This document shows positions 28,241-40,131 of a stretch of 64,000 nucleotides of DNA, in pieces. The translations under genes and the position numbers were made by a program. The first letter of the stretch is position 1; every line of letters begins with the position of its first letter. The stretch lies in assembly GCA_000151295.1 (NCBI GenBank), contig GG745329.1, positions 1,412,654 through 1,476,653 of the forward strand. The letters run 5' to 3'. The notes beneath the pieces are model-generated. The model worked only from the letters and a program-made list of their open reading frames with translations. It was not told the origin of the DNA and searched no databases. The DNA comes from Allomyces macrogynus ATCC 38327 (Eukaryota; Blastocladiomycota; Blastocladiomycetes; Blastocladiales; Blastocladiaceae).

Positions 28241-30565
28241 ATGGCTGGCGGCCCCGTCCCCTCCCTGATCAGGACGGCCAATGGCAGCGTTCTCGGCACG
28301 GCGCTCTCGGGCACCGTTTCGGGCCTGACAGTGCCACGCTCCAACGCCGGCACGGCCATGAACCGGCAGAGCATGGTCATGGCCAACTCGATGATCAAGG
28401 TGCACGTGCATCCTGACGAACCGCAAAGCGCGCTCGTCTCCGCACCCGTTCTCGTCATTCTGGCGCTGCTGTTCCTGGCCGCGCTTGTGGCCTTCCCGGT
28501 CCTCGTCTGGTATGGCATGCTCGCGCCTGCGGCCATCGCTGCCGTACTCGCCGTCGCCTTGCCTCTCTTCACATCGTTGGCCGTGTCGGGCAGGTTCATT
28601 CATCGCCGCGTCTCGCACTCGCTCGACGCGCTCGTGCGCGTGCTGCTCGCCGTGAGTGCTGTCGTGACACCCATTGCGCGCCGCATCTCCAACTGGCCGC
28701 CCATTTCGGCGCTCGCGACGCTCTCCACGCAGGCCCTGTTCTTCTCGTGGTTTGTCGTGCTCGTCGCTGCCGACCGCATCCTGCGCCGCGTGTTTGCCGC
28801 ACTCTCGGGCAAACACGTCGCGACGCAGCTCACCTACTCGGTCGTCAACGCGGCCGACCCGACGTTCCAGCCGGCAGGGCTTTTCACCGACGATGTGGAC
28901 GATATTGTCGACGATCCGGCGCAGGACCCGTCGTCGGCGTCAGCATCAGCCGCCCTCCGCGCCCAGGGCATCCCGTTCCGGCCCAAGACGGCCTACTCGC
29001 TCGCCGTCGCGGCCAAGCTCGCGTACGAGGACTTGCCGATTGTCCAGACCGAGCTTGAGCAGGCCGGGTACGACATGGACACATTCACGCCGATCCACTA
29101 CAACAACACGTGCGGCTTTGTCGTGGCCAAAGGGCGCACCATCATTGTCGTCTTCCGCGGCACGCGCCCGCTCAACCTGGCCAATGTGGTCACCGACATT
29201 CGCCACGAAATGGTCCCTGCCGCGGAACCCAACTCGGACGCGGAGATCGGCATGGTGCACGAAGGCTTTCTCGACGCATTGGGTCCCGTCGAGGCGCACG
29301 GACCAGGCGACGACGAGACCGACGACGATGGCGAGCCCGATATCGACCCACTCTCGCCGCACATGGACCTGACGCGGCGCCGGTCGGTGCACTCGAAGCG
29401 CACGTCCACACTCAAGCGGCGGCGGCAGCGCCGGTCGCACGTCTCGTCGCGCCGTGCGGCTGTTGTCACGATTTCGCCGGCACCGCGCACGATCCGGCTC
29501 GAGCTGAAAATGCACAATGTCGCGCAGGCGCTGATCTCGAGCATTCGCGCCATTTGGACGATCATGGAACTGCTCGCCAGTACATTGACGCGTGCCGTGC
29601 GCGACCCGATCGAGCCGTACACGACCGTCGAGAACCGCGAAGAGTCGGCGTACGTGCAGGCGCACCGTGGAATTGCAGCGTGCGTGCAGAAAATGCGGCT
29701 GCGCGAGAGTTTGGCGGGCGTGTTCACGGCGCACCAGCGCGCACTCGCGCAGCGGCGTCGCCGGCGTGCGAATGCCACGAGTGACGGGGAGGCCACGGTC
29801 GCGCCTTCCCCGCGGCCATTGCCCGTACCCGTCATGGTGGACGTGCCGCCGCTCGACGACATTGATGAGGAGAGCGAGGAACGCAATCTCTTGTACGCGG
29901 TTCCGCCGGCACTCGCCGACCCGCTGCTGGCCGCTGACCCGACGGCAGCGCGTCGCGTGCGCGGACTGCCCCTGGGGCTCGCGTCGCCGCCGTCAACGCC
30001 CAGCGAGACCGACTGGGATACGGCACTCGAGGGTGTGGTGCCCGCAGATGACGACGATCTCGACGTACCCGAAAAGGAGGAGCCGATTCGGCTGTACATT
30101 TGCGGGCACAGTCTCGGCGGCGCGATCGCACACGTTTTCCTCGCCAAGCTGACCGAGTGCCACTCGTCGTTCCTGGAATTCTTCGACGGCCTTTACACCT
30201 TCGGGTCGCCGCGCGTCGGCGACGCGGTGTTCCAGCAGTTCATGCACGCGCACCACTCGTCCATGTTCCGTGTCGTCTACAACAAGGACATGGTCCCGCG
30301 CGTGCCGCCAATCGACCCGTACGCCGAGCTGCCGGGCCATCTCGTGAGCCTGTCGCCGCTCGGTAAGATGGTCTTCCGCCCACCGGGCACGATCACGCGG
30401 CCCGTCAATTTTCTGGCACCGGCGGGGCTGCTGTCACCGACGGTGATTTTCCAGCTGCGTAACGAGTCGTTCTTGCGGCTCGTCTACCGGCTGTTGCTGC
30501 CGTTCTTTGTCAACGACCATTTCCCGTGCGACTATGTCGCAGCGTTGCAAAAGTACGCGTACTAG
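28241..30565 (+). CDS. Membrane-anchored class 3 lipase, tandem copy 1
   Basis: Alpha/beta-hydrolase of the lipase_3 family. The N-terminal part has hydrophobic segments (LVILALLFLAALVAFPVLVW, LAPAAIAAVLAVALPLFT, and a third in ALFFSWFVVLVAADRIL). The catalytic part has GFVVAKGRTIIVVFRGT, the nucleophile elbow GHSLGGAIA (Ser near 30110), the Asp in YNKDMVPRV and a likely His in VNDHFP. Between FRGT and GHSLGG lie about 310 residues instead of the usual 60-70, including an Arg-rich stretch and a block conserved in the paralog (NREESAYVQAHRGIAAC). N-terminal TM plus a long insert recalls diacylglycerol lipases, but this is GHSLGG, not GHSLGAG. The start is chosen where similarity to the second copy begins; an upstream Met at 27752 is possible. 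No intron seen. Confidence 0.88.
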   Translation: MAGGPVPSLIRTANGSVLGTALSGTVSGLTVPRSNAGTAMNRQSMVMANSMIKVHVHPDEPQSALVSAPVLVILALLFLAALVAFPVLVWYGMLAPAAIAAVLAVALPLFTSLAVSGRFIHRRVSHSLDALVRVLLAVSAVVTPIARRISNWPPISALATLSTQALFFSWFVVLVAADRILRRVFAALSGKHVATQLTYSVVNAADPTFQPAGLFTDDVDDIVDDPAQDPSSASASAALRAQGIPFRPKTAYSLAVAAKLAYEDLPIVQTELEQAGYDMDTFTPIHYNNTCGFVVAKGRTIIVVFRGTRPLNLANVVTDIRHEMVPAAEPNSDAEIGMVHEGFLDALGPVEAHGPGDDETDDDGEPDIDPLSPHMDLTRRRSVHSKRTSTLKRRRQRRSHVSSRRAAVVTISPAPRTIRLELKMHNVAQALISSIRAIWTIMELLASTLTRAVRDPIEPYTTVENREESAYVQAHRGIAACVQKMRLRESLAGVFTAHQRALAQRRRRRANATSDGEATVAPSPRPLPVPVMVDVPPLDDIDEESEERNLLYAVPPALADPLLAADPTAARRVRGLPLGLASPPSTPSETDWDTALEGVVPADDDDLDVPEKEEPIRLYICGHSLGGAIAHVFLAKLTECHSSFLEFFDGLYTFGSPRVGDAVFQQFMHAHHSSMFRVVYNKDMVPRVPPIDPYAELPGHLVSLSPLGKMVFRPPGTITRPVNFLAPAGLLSPTVIFQLRNESFLRLVYRLLLPFFVNDHFPCDYVAALQKYAY

Positions 30566-31552
30566 CGTCGGTTTCGTCTCGCCCTCCCCGATTTTGGAAT
30601 GCATTCTTGCGGGATGGGCCGTCATCGGGAACGATTTGGAGCTCGTGTTTTTTTTTCCGCATGTATTTGTGTCCATACCACCTTCCGGCCTGCATGGCCG
30701 GTTATGAAATGCCATTTTTTGTCTTGGCTCAGTCGCCTTTGCTTTTGAAATGAGAAGGTTGGAGAGGTTTTGAAGCTCATCCTGAACTGTCAATCCCCAG
30801 ATCGATCCTCGGTGATGACATTTAATTGAAATTGAAGCTGCGCTTGTGTTCTCATTGGGAGAGCAGTGTCCTCCACAGCAATGCTTTTTTGCTTTATGTG
30901 AACTGTGGCGCAAGAAACATTGTTGCCAGTTTCCGAGACCAAGTGTACTTCAATGAGCTTGCCCCCAACTGTACCTCGCCACCTATCCTGGTGTGAGAAT
31001 GGGCTGTACGGTGGTATCGATTCACCCAGGGCCTGGTTACGCCTGCGTCCATCAAGCCTTGATCATTCAGACGATCGTGCTTGGACTCCGCTGCCAAGCG
31101 ATTCCGATTGACGTGCATCAGCAACCCCATGCATGAGCACTCAACAGGTATGTACGCACTGCCGTTCAACGATGGCGCGAGCGGCCATTTGCATCGCACC
31201 AACAATTCGGATTTGGGGACGGCCAGGCATAGATGGCGGCAATGCTCGAACCACACGCTCAAGGGGTTGCCCATTTCATACTCGCGGAAAAAAGTATCCC
31301 CGCGCGAGAACGAAGACAGCGTTGGCCATTGATGTGGCAGCGTCACAAACTAAACTTGCGCAACGCCACAATCGAGCACCAACACCGCCAAGCGCACCAT
31401 GGTCTACTCGCACGCTGGCCCTAACGACGACTTGCAGGCCATGACTGCCTGCATCTTCGTGCCAGCCCGACCACGGTCCCGCTATCCGCTTCACTCCGCC
31501 CTGTAGACGGCGACGACGCATCTGCACGGCCGTCTCGACATCTGTCAGCGTC
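30566..31552. other. Intergenic region between the lipase paralogs
   Basis: 987 bp with no supported gene. AT-richer than the coding sequence on both sides; open frames are short and unlike either lipase. Confidence 0.5.
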
Positions 31553-33766
31553 ATGAACAACGACGACTCGGCGCGCACGATGCCGAGACGGGCAGCTGCA
31601 CTCGATAACAGCCTGGCCACGACGCGTCCCCGTCCAGTCACGACACATATCCTCGCGACGTCAGGAGCAGCCGAACTTCCGCAAGCAAGCACTGTCAGCG
31701 GCAATGCCCACACTCGGAAACGGCACAGTATTGCCGTGGCGAACTCGATGGTCAAAGTGCATGTGCATCCAACCGATCCACCGCGTCCGCGTGTTCCATT
31801 TCGCACCATTGCGGTGTTTGCACTCTTTTGGTCGTTACTGCTCGCGGCCTTTGCAATCTTGGTTTGGCGCGGCATGCGCGTTTCGGCGGCCATTGTCGCT
31901 GTGCTCGCCGTCGGCGCTCCGCTGCTCGTTGCCCTGGCCATTTCGGGCAACTCGATTCATGGCCCCGTTGCGCACTCGCTCGACGCTCTCCTGCGCGTTC
32001 TGCTCGCCATCAGCAGCGTCGTGACGCCCGTGACGCGCGCCATCTCGAACTGGCCTCCCGTCGCAGCGCTCGCGGCTTGGACGTCGCAACTGCTGTTTTT
32101 CCAGTGGTTTGTCGCTCTTTTGGCGGGCGACCGCATTCTGCGCCGCATGCTGGCGATGCTGTCGGGCAAGCATGATGCGACGTCGTGCACGTACTCACTG
32201 GTCAATGCCGTCGACCCGAGCTTCCAGCCCGCCGGAATCTTTGACGACGGTGCCGCCGATACTCGCGCCGACGCGGACCTGGAGCGTGATCTGTCGTCAG
32301 TATCGGCGCCGTCCACCTCGCGCGCGCAAAATCATTTGTCGGCATCCGCGATCGCTGTGCTTCGTGCGCAGGGCATCCCGTTCTATCTCAAGACGGCCTA
32401 CTCGCTCGCGGTCGCGGCCAAACTTGCGTACGAGGACTTACCGATTGTCGAGGCCGAGCTCAAGCAGGCCGGCTACGACATGGATTCGTTCACGCCGATT
32501 CATTATCGCAACACGTGCGGTTTTGTTGTGGCCAAAGGCCGCACCGTCATAGTCGTGTTCCGTGGCACGCACCCCATGAATCTCTCCAATGTCCTGACGG
32601 ACATGAGCTACAAGCTGGTGCCCGGTGCCAACGCCGGCTCAGGCGCCGACCTGGGCATGTTGCACGAGGGCTTCTTGGACGCGCTTGGACCGGTGGAGAT
32701 GCATGAGCCTGACGTGACCGTCGTCGACGACGACAATGGCGTGCACGATCTTGCCGATGCGAGCTTGCTGCCACCGCCGAAGAGGCGTCCGTCGGCTGAC
32801 TCCAGGCGCGAATCCATGGTCGAGCACTCCTATCACCGTGTCCACGCATCGTTGCACCGCGCCGCCATGGTCACGATAGCGCCGGCCCCGCGCATAGTCC
32901 GGGTCGAGCTCGACATGCAGAATTTGATCCAGGCCGTCGCGTCGAGTCTGCGAGCGCTTTCGATCATCATGGAGCTGCTTGTGAGCGCATTTCGGCGCGC
33001 CGTGAGCGACCCGATTGAGCCCTACACGACTGTCGAAAACCGCGAAGAGTCGGCGTACGTGCAAGCGCACCGCGGGATCGCCGCTTGTGTCGAAAAAATC
33101 CGGCGGCACGGGACCAGCGACCAGGATGGGGTTTTGCCAGCGCACTTGAATCCGCTAATGGCCCGCACGCGCGGATCTGTGTCGCCGTCCATGTCGCCGT
33201 GGGAAACTGGTGTGGATTCGGCCGTCGAGGACATGATTGGCGATCTGCACGGCGTCCCCCGCAAAACGGAGAAGCCGATCCGGCTGTTTATTGCTGGACA
33301 CTCGCTTGGCGGCGCCATCGCGAATGTATTTCTCGCCAAGGTCACCGAATCCCGCTCGCCGTTTCTCCGATACCTGAATGGTCTTTATACGTACGGGTCG
33401 CCGCGCGTCGGCGACGCGAAGTTCCAGGAGTTCATGCACGCGCACCACCCGAACAAGCTCTTTCGCGTGGTCTACAGCAAGGATATGGTGCCGCGCGTCA
33501 TCCCGATCCGCCAGAACAAGTACGCAGAGCTTCCTGGCCATCTCGTGAGCCTGTCGCCGCTCGGCAAGATGGTCTTCCGCCCACCGGGCACTGTGATTCG
33601 GTCGATTGATTTCCTCGTGCCGGCGGGCCTGCTATCACCAGCGGTGATTGTGCAGCTGCGCAATGAGTCGTTTTTGCGGCTCGTCTACCGAATGACGCTA
33701 CCTTTCTTTGTGAACGACCACTTCCCGTCCGACTACATCGCAGTCTTGCAGAAATACGCGCTCTAG
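31553..33766 (+). CDS. Membrane-anchored class 3 lipase, tandem copy 2
   Basis: Paralog of the preceding gene, same strand, 737 residues. Shared blocks include NSMVKVHVHP, the TM region, the KTAYSLAVAAKLAYEDLPIV stretch, GFVVAKGRTVIVVFRGT, VENREESAYVQAHRGIAAC, GHSLGGAIANVFLAK, YSKDMVPRV, LPGHLVSLSPLGKMVFRPPG and VNDHFPSDY. The catalytic Ser/Asp/His set is intact. The insert between FRGT and GHSLGG is about 245 residues, shorter than in copy 1, so the insert varies fast while the core is conserved. The start gives MNNDDSARTMPRRAA. Intronless. Confidence 0.9.
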   Translation: MNNDDSARTMPRRAAALDNSLATTRPRPVTTHILATSGAAELPQASTVSGNAHTRKRHSIAVANSMVKVHVHPTDPPRPRVPFRTIAVFALFWSLLLAAFAILVWRGMRVSAAIVAVLAVGAPLLVALAISGNSIHGPVAHSLDALLRVLLAISSVVTPVTRAISNWPPVAALAAWTSQLLFFQWFVALLAGDRILRRMLAMLSGKHDATSCTYSLVNAVDPSFQPAGIFDDGAADTRADADLERDLSSVSAPSTSRAQNHLSASAIAVLRAQGIPFYLKTAYSLAVAAKLAYEDLPIVEAELKQAGYDMDSFTPIHYRNTCGFVVAKGRTVIVVFRGTHPMNLSNVLTDMSYKLVPGANAGSGADLGMLHEGFLDALGPVEMHEPDVTVVDDDNGVHDLADASLLPPPKRRPSADSRRESMVEHSYHRVHASLHRAAMVTIAPAPRIVRVELDMQNLIQAVASSLRALSIIMELLVSAFRRAVSDPIEPYTTVENREESAYVQAHRGIAACVEKIRRHGTSDQDGVLPAHLNPLMARTRGSVSPSMSPWETGVDSAVEDMIGDLHGVPRKTEKPIRLFIAGHSLGGAIANVFLAKVTESRSPFLRYLNGLYTYGSPRVGDAKFQEFMHAHHPNKLFRVVYSKDMVPRVIPIRQNKYAELPGHLVSLSPLGKMVFRPPGTVIRSIDFLVPAGLLSPAVIVQLRNESFLRLVYRMTLPFFVNDHFPSDYIAVLQKYAL

Positions 33767-34054
33767 CCCTTTGTTCTCTCCCACAAGTGTGAGGCAATCG
33801 CAGCTTTTCCCAATGTTTCGTACAATTCATCAATTTTGATTGTACACATTCGCGCAATGTGATTACAATCAGTTTTGTGCTGTTCGTGCTTCGGCATGCA
33901 AGTGCTGCGCAAATTATTCACGGCTGGTGCGGGACCTGAGCCAACGATAGGAAAAAGAAGCGTATTTTCTGACTTCTCCACCCGTTGAGCAAGGTCATCA
34001 CAAAGAAAATGGTATCATAACAGCACCTCACCAAATCCAATCAACAACGCCAAA

Positions 34055-35703
34055 CTAGAACCGGGTTGCCTGCAGCTGGAATGCAATTTCGGGGTTCACC
34101 CGGCCATGTAACTGCCTACGGATTTCGCCAAACCCACTGCGATGGGCCGATCCAGCTGCTGTCGGCTGCGACCCAAATGAGCTCGACGCGTTTGCCCTCT
34201 GCGACGCCAACGGACTAGACGGTCGCCTGATCGCGTCCGATATCGTGGATTCACTCTCCTCCACCCCAATCGACCCCAGCAGGGTCGCTGGCGCTCGTCG
34301 TGCATCAGCCGTAATATCGAGTGTGCTTGATGACGCATACATGGCGACTGGCGGCGACCCCGCCAGACTCGACACCCAATCGTCGCTGCTCGACGCGCGG
34401 GTTGCCCCCGTCGCGCCCATGGACGACGCGAGTGTTCGCCACGGCCCACCAGGCGACAACGCGCGACTTGGGCGCGGCACGCCCGTAACCTCGTCGATTG
34501 CCATGAGCGACGACGCGCGCGGTGCCGGCACCTTGTCGATATCTATGGACGCTTTGACAGCCGCGGCCCATGCGTTCGGCCCGTGCGCGTGATCCGGCGC
34601 GTAAGGGCAGTTTTTCCCGTCGCACGGCACGGCCGACTCGGATTCGGCCGACGTGCGCGGCGAGCACACCTTCTTGATGAGCTTGCGTGTTTGCGGGATC
34701 AAGAAGAGATAGAAGATCCACCCTTCAATCGCGGGCGTGAACCGGTTGAAAGTGACGACGAGGAACGCGGCAGCCATGGAGGACGGGTTGGCAAATGACG
34801 TGAGGAGCGCGGCCATGTACGCGACGGTCGTGGCCAGCAGCGGGATGTACGGGAGGTAGATTTGGACCCTGGAAAACGCGACGCAGACAACGATCAGAGA
34901 ATTGATCAAAACGTCGGTGGAGGTCGAGGGGAAAAGCGCGAACGTACCTGTGCCAAACAGGTGCTGAATCCGGAAAGTTTTGCACAATCACGCGGTACAA
35001 AAGGAAATCGGTAAGCAGGTTGACAAAGTACGTCGCAACAAACACGACCGCCGTTACGATGCGCTCGTCGCGCCGGACCATGATCAAATATGGGTCGCTG
35101 ATAGCCATGTCGGCGCTGTCCGCGTTCACCTCGGCCTCGTGAATATGCGCGTGGGTCGTGAACCCCATCGACACGACCTGCGCGAGCCAAATCGCGCCCG
35201 ATGCCAACAGGAACCGGTTCCGCGTCCGCCGCTTGGATACGACCATGACGCGAAAAATTCGACAGCAGGTTACCGTCGCGTAGCCTATCAATTGGAGGCG
35301 ATCACTCGTGTCAACCACCGAGCCTGCGATTTGGAATAAAAGAGCAAAAATGCGTACCCATGCGCACACACAAGTCGCCGAGCATCGCAAAGAACGGGAT
35401 CGGCCGCCACCACGTCCCGCCTGAGAGCTTGGCCAAGGCGAGCATGACCTCGCACAATGGTGCTGGCACCAGGAGAATCACGCCCATCATGGACGCGATC
35501 CAAAACACGGCGTGCGACCGCCAATATCCTCGTATGCACTGGCGTAATGCAACACCAAGCATGATTGCCGCCGCCAAATGCATCGCGAGTGCAGTCACCA
35601 CGGCCACGTCGAGCGCGCGATGCCAATCGACATGCCACGGACTTGATGGCACCGCGTCGAGGAACAGATCCGACGACGGTAAGAGGAGCGCCGAGTTGGA
35701 CAT
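34055..35703 (-). CDS. Divergent 7TM GPCR-like family member (498 residues)
   Basis: A seven-transmembrane protein related to the array at 43-54 kb. Exons on the minus strand: 35703-35358, 35284-34948, 34868-34055; the total of 1,497 nt is an exact multiple of three. The first intron (phase 1) falls after GDLCVRMG and the second (phase 2) before RVQIYLPYIP, the same positions and phases as in the array genes. TM segments are AVVTALAMHLAAAIMLGVAL, FWIASMMGVILLVPAPL, the ATVTCCRIFRVMVV region, FLLASGAIWLAQVVSMG, AVVFVATYFVNLLTDFLLY, YIPLLATTVAYMAALLT and the TM7 signature NRFTPAIEGWIFYLFLI followed by TRKLIKK. The tail is long, Ser/Ala-rich and probably cytoplasmic. No catalytic motif. GPCR-like topology is inference. 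Confidence 0.85.
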
Positions 35704-36813
35704 TTGGACAAGAGGTGGCGCGCAGGGTATGCTCGCGCGTCGTGATCGTCGTGATAGGTGGAGGACGCTGTCGACAGCAGGATCAATCCGGCAATACAGG
35801 GCGGTCGGCTGGTTGTTTGGTGCTGGGAACTTGAGCACGGCGCGCGGAGACGGACCCGTTGCGCCGGAGAACGAAAATATGCTGGGTAAAGTGGCAGCGA
35901 GAGCCTGAGTGCTGGGCTTTGACTGGAGTAGGGCCAGGCTGGTATTTGTCGTTGTCGTTGTCGACGGCGGCCAGAATCCAATTTGGTATGGGCCGTTGCG
36001 TGCTCGCCGTACTGCCAGCGCCTCCAAATGACCGGCCGTCACCACGGCCAGAGTTGATTGATAGGAACAGTGCGCGTTCGCTGATCAAAACCCATGATGG
36101 CAACGGCCATCCACCGTCAAAATGCACGTTCATTTCAGGTGCCGCTTCACGGCAGCAACGAAATGTTCTGTCGGCACCGTTCGTCGTTAGCGCCGCCGCG
36201 GGGCGGCTGGCAGGGCCACCAGCCCACACTCGTTGTCACTCGTCGTTGGTCAAGTCGACTTGATTGCGCCTTGGCAGGCGATTTCCTTTCAAAATCGTGG
36301 TTCTGCGTGTAAAAAGTGCGTAATGCACTTGCTCCGATTCAAGCGACCGGCAGCATGTCAATCTCGTGGAGAGCGCTGATGTGTGGAGCTTCAACAATCG
36401 TGAGCAGCGTCGAGCAGGGTCAATGGTTCGGCGTGCACGCGCGGTGGCGCTCAAGAAGGCAACACAAGGCTGATCATAAAAGCACCAATCTGCTCTTGAC
36501 GGAAGCCCCCACACCGCCCAAACCGTAAGAAATGGCATCACTGGGGCGCCAAGCCTCCCTTCTCAACACCATGGCCGCGCTGCTCGTTGTGCTCGCGTCG
36601 TTTTGAAAGCGAAACAGGTTCACGGGCATGCTCGTTGGGCCGGTCGAGCGCAAACTGCCAGTGGCCAATACCGATGAGCTTTGGCCTGAAATGGTGCTGG
36701 TAGAGCGACTGTCCATCAATCGGCAGCGAATAGACAAACGTGCGTTTTTATCCAAGGTACACGACTCCAAAAACACGCCCAAAGCACAAACCCCATCACC
36801 AAGCCGGCGGCGC
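35704..36813. other. Intergenic region upstream of the divergent 7TM gene
   Basis: About 1.1 kb with no supported coding sequence. A minus-strand frame at 36474-36782 has no recognisable content. Confidence 0.45.
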
Positions 36814-39800
36814 TCACGCCGCCTTTTTCCGCTTGCCGTTGGCTGTCACGACCATGGCCTCATCCCCATCCACGACCGCGCGATCCTCTGCCTCGTGACC
36901 GCTGCTGCTGGATGCGTCATCGTCGTCGTCCATGGCCACATCGCCTGCGTCACCGTCACCGCCAAACGGCGCGAGCAAGTCCATGGCATGCAGCGTGTAC
37001 TCGAGCAGGTACGACTGCGTCAGGAGATCGTCGAGCCGTGCCACGTGCCGCTCCGAGTAGGCGAGCAGAGCCTCAGCCAAGGGCTTGATCTCGGCCACTT
37101 GCAGTAGCGAGTCGAGCGAATGGCCGCGGAGAACGGCTTGCAAGACAGCGTGCGCGGCCGTGGCCGACTTGGCGTGCGTGTTCCAGTCACGCGCGTACCC
37201 GAGCAGGATTTCAACTTGGCCCAGGGGCAGGGCAGCGAGAACAGCGTCGACGGCGGCCGAACCTGTTGCGCTATCGGCTAATAATAAAAAATCAGGGCGT
37301 CAGGGTGCGAACACGGATGAAGAGTGGAGTGCCGAGAGGCAAAGCGCGTAAGCAAAAGAAACGTACCATCAGTCCGGTCGCGCATCGTTTCGCGAACAAT
37401 ATTGAGCAATCGGAAGGGCTTGTTGAGCGACAAGGCGAGTAGAATCGCGTTCTTGTAGTCCCTTTTCACGAGGTAGTTGGCGAGATCCTGCTCCTTGAGA
37501 ATCAGGTCCTGCTCCTTCTTGAGCCGTTCTTCCTGGTCCTCGACCGTCGAGTCGCGCCAAAAGTTGATGACCGAGTCGGCCCCACCCGTGATCAGCATGT
37601 TCTCCGACTTGTTCGACGTCAGCGCCCAGACGCGGTCCTCGTGCGCATCGAGCGTTTCCACGCACTCGTTGGTCTTGATCGTCCACAGCTTCACGAGCCC
37701 GTCCGACCCGGAACTAAGCAGCTGCGTGCCAAACGAGACAAACGACACGTTGAGCACCGAGTGCGTGTGGCCCTCGAACGTGCGCAGGCATGTAAAGTCC
37801 TTGAGGTTCCACAGCCGCACCGTCTTGTCGCCCGACGACGTGGCTAACACCTGGTCGACACTTGAGAAGGCGCACCGCCAGACACCACGCTTGTGGCCCT
37901 TGCATGTTCCGACCAGCGACCCGTCCTCGGTCGACCACACCTTGGCCGTCTTGTCCTGCGACGCGGTAGCAAACAGCCGGTCGTTGGGCGCGACCGCGAC
38001 GGCGTTGATGTCCTTGTCGTGCGCCTTGACGGTGAATTTGGCGCGAAGCGTCACGGGAGCAGCATCATCATCGGCCTCATCGCTGCCCGCGGCCACCTTG
38101 GCCACGTCCCATAGCTTGACAGTGCGGTCCTGCGACCCGGTCACGACAAACGAGTTAGACCGGCGCGATACAGCGACGGCACCGACGGCCTGCGCGTGGC
38201 CCACGAGTGACGCCAAACACCTTGGTGCGGGCCGGCCCTCGTCGTCGAGGTCGACGCGCCATACCCGAGCCGTGTTATCCTTGCTGCCCGTCGCGAGAAA
38301 CTGACCGTCCTTGGACGCGGCCAGGCAGAACACGACGCCTTCGTGGCCCGCGACAAGCTCGCAGTCAAACGTTTCTGTGTCGAAGAGCTTGATTTCGGCA
38401 CTGTTGGTGGCCACGGCCAGGAACCGCTCCTCGGGACCGGCAAAGCACACGTCGATGATTTCGTCGTTGTGGCCGACAATCTGCTTGGCCTTGGCCCAGT
38501 CGTTGTCTGGGTCGTACAGGATGATGTTTTGGTCAGACGTGACCGCCGAGAGGAGGCCGCAGTCGCGCGCGTAAAGGAGGTCCGAGATGGCGTGGTCCTT
38601 GGAGGCCACTTGCAGATCGCGCTCGGGCTTTTCGCCGTCAAGGTCGTACACCTTGATACTGCCTGGTGGACGGGGTAGGAGTGAGCGTCTGAAGCGAGAG
38701 AGTGGGGGGAATTCGACAAAAAGCGCACCCTTTTCGCCGGCAGTCGCAAATTTGCGGTTGCCGAGGTACTGGACGGCCTCCAGGGTCTGTGGGCAAGTCC
38801 AAGATGCATGAGATCGCAATACCGGTGCCACTGCTCAAATCGAACAAGCCGCTCCGTACCTCAAAAACGGGAATGATGCGCTTCGTCTTGCGCGACGGAA
38901 TGTCCCAGACGCACACGACTTTGTCGCGCGACGCCGACAAGAGCGTACGCTCGTCGGCAAAGTCGAGCCCGCGCACAACCGAGACGTGGTTGCTGAGCAC
39001 GGCCGCACACGCGCGCTTGTGCAGGTCCCAGATCCGAATCGTGCCGTCTTCGCCGCCACTGAACAGCGTCAGTCCCAAAAACTTGATGGCCGAGACGACG
39101 CCGCGGTGGCCCTTGAAGTTGTGCGTGCAGTAGGCGCCGGCAATGTCCCAGACTTTGACTGTCGAGTCGGCCGAGCCGGTCGCGACCACGGTCGAGGTCT
39201 CGTCCACGTCCATGACGAGCGCGGGGGCTTCGTGACCCTACACGAGGTTGCGGGTGGGGCGTTGGTGTCTGACCAATTTTGGCGCGATTGCAATCGCTCA
39301 TGGGAAGATGACTTGGTGGAGAGGTCTCGCACCTTCCAGTTGCGCAGCTTAGTCCCTTTATCCAGGTCCCACGCGATGATTTGCAGACTGCGATGAGCCG
39401 AAATCAAGACCTTGCCGTCGGGCTGCACTGCAATCGCGGTCACGGTGTCGGCTTCCTGTTCGTGCAGCGGAAAATCTGGTCAACTTCGTGGTCATCAAGA
39501 AGAACAGCACTGAGGGCGTGCTGGCGGAATTTGGCGAGAACTGATACTGACCCCATTCAAGCGATGGATGGGCTTGCCCGAGTGCACGTCGAGCACGACG
39601 ACCTCCTCGTCGAGCGTCGAGTAGAGGGTCTGGCCATTGCGGGAAATGCGGACGGCACCACCCGTGAAGATGGGCCCGAGCGTGCGCTCCTTCTTGTAGC
39701 TGGAATCGGATCATGTTCATTTGTGCTGGCGGTGAGTTTTGTCTGTTGCTGCTGCGCGGTCATTCTTGCAGCTGCTGGTAAATCGTGCGAGGGGTCCCAC

Positions 39801-39838
39801 CTCTCCTTGAGTTTCGGCTTGCTCACGGTCGACGTCAT
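36814..39838 (-). CDS. UTP13: UTP13/TBL3, WD40 subunit of the U3 snoRNP (SSU processome)
   Basis: Nucleolar WD-repeat protein of the UTP-B complex, needed for 18S rRNA maturation. Minus strand, several introns. The start [12 protein letters not shown] splices to [16 protein letters not shown], the usual UTP13 entry. Many WD40 repeats follow, with units such as [52 protein letters not shown] and [30 protein letters not shown] (given here in separate parts: [19 protein letters not shown]). The Utp13 C-terminal helical domain reads [19 protein letters not shown], interrupted by an intron at about 37276-37370, then [21 protein letters not shown] and a Lys/Asp-rich tail ending KRKKAA. About 290 bp upstream, ISY1 is transcribed the other way, so they share a divergent promoter. 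Confidence 0.95.
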
Positions 39839-40131
39839 GGTGGTTAGTGGGTGCTGGACGACTGCCGCCGCGGCGCGATCACGGCAGCTGCGAGCTGCAG
39901 GCGTGTTGACATGGTCGCGTGATGCCAATCCGCGCCGTTGCCATGTACTCTTCGTCTGTCCCTGCGTCACTCTTGTCCTTGATCTCCTTTCTCCAACAAC
40001 GCTGCACGACCCACTGCACTGTGCAAATCCACCGACCACGACCCTGCGACTGTCTGCAATAAGCTGCATTTGCCCCGGCAACCAATTTCGCGCGCGACCA
40101 CCCGACCACTGTACCACGACCACCCTCCACC

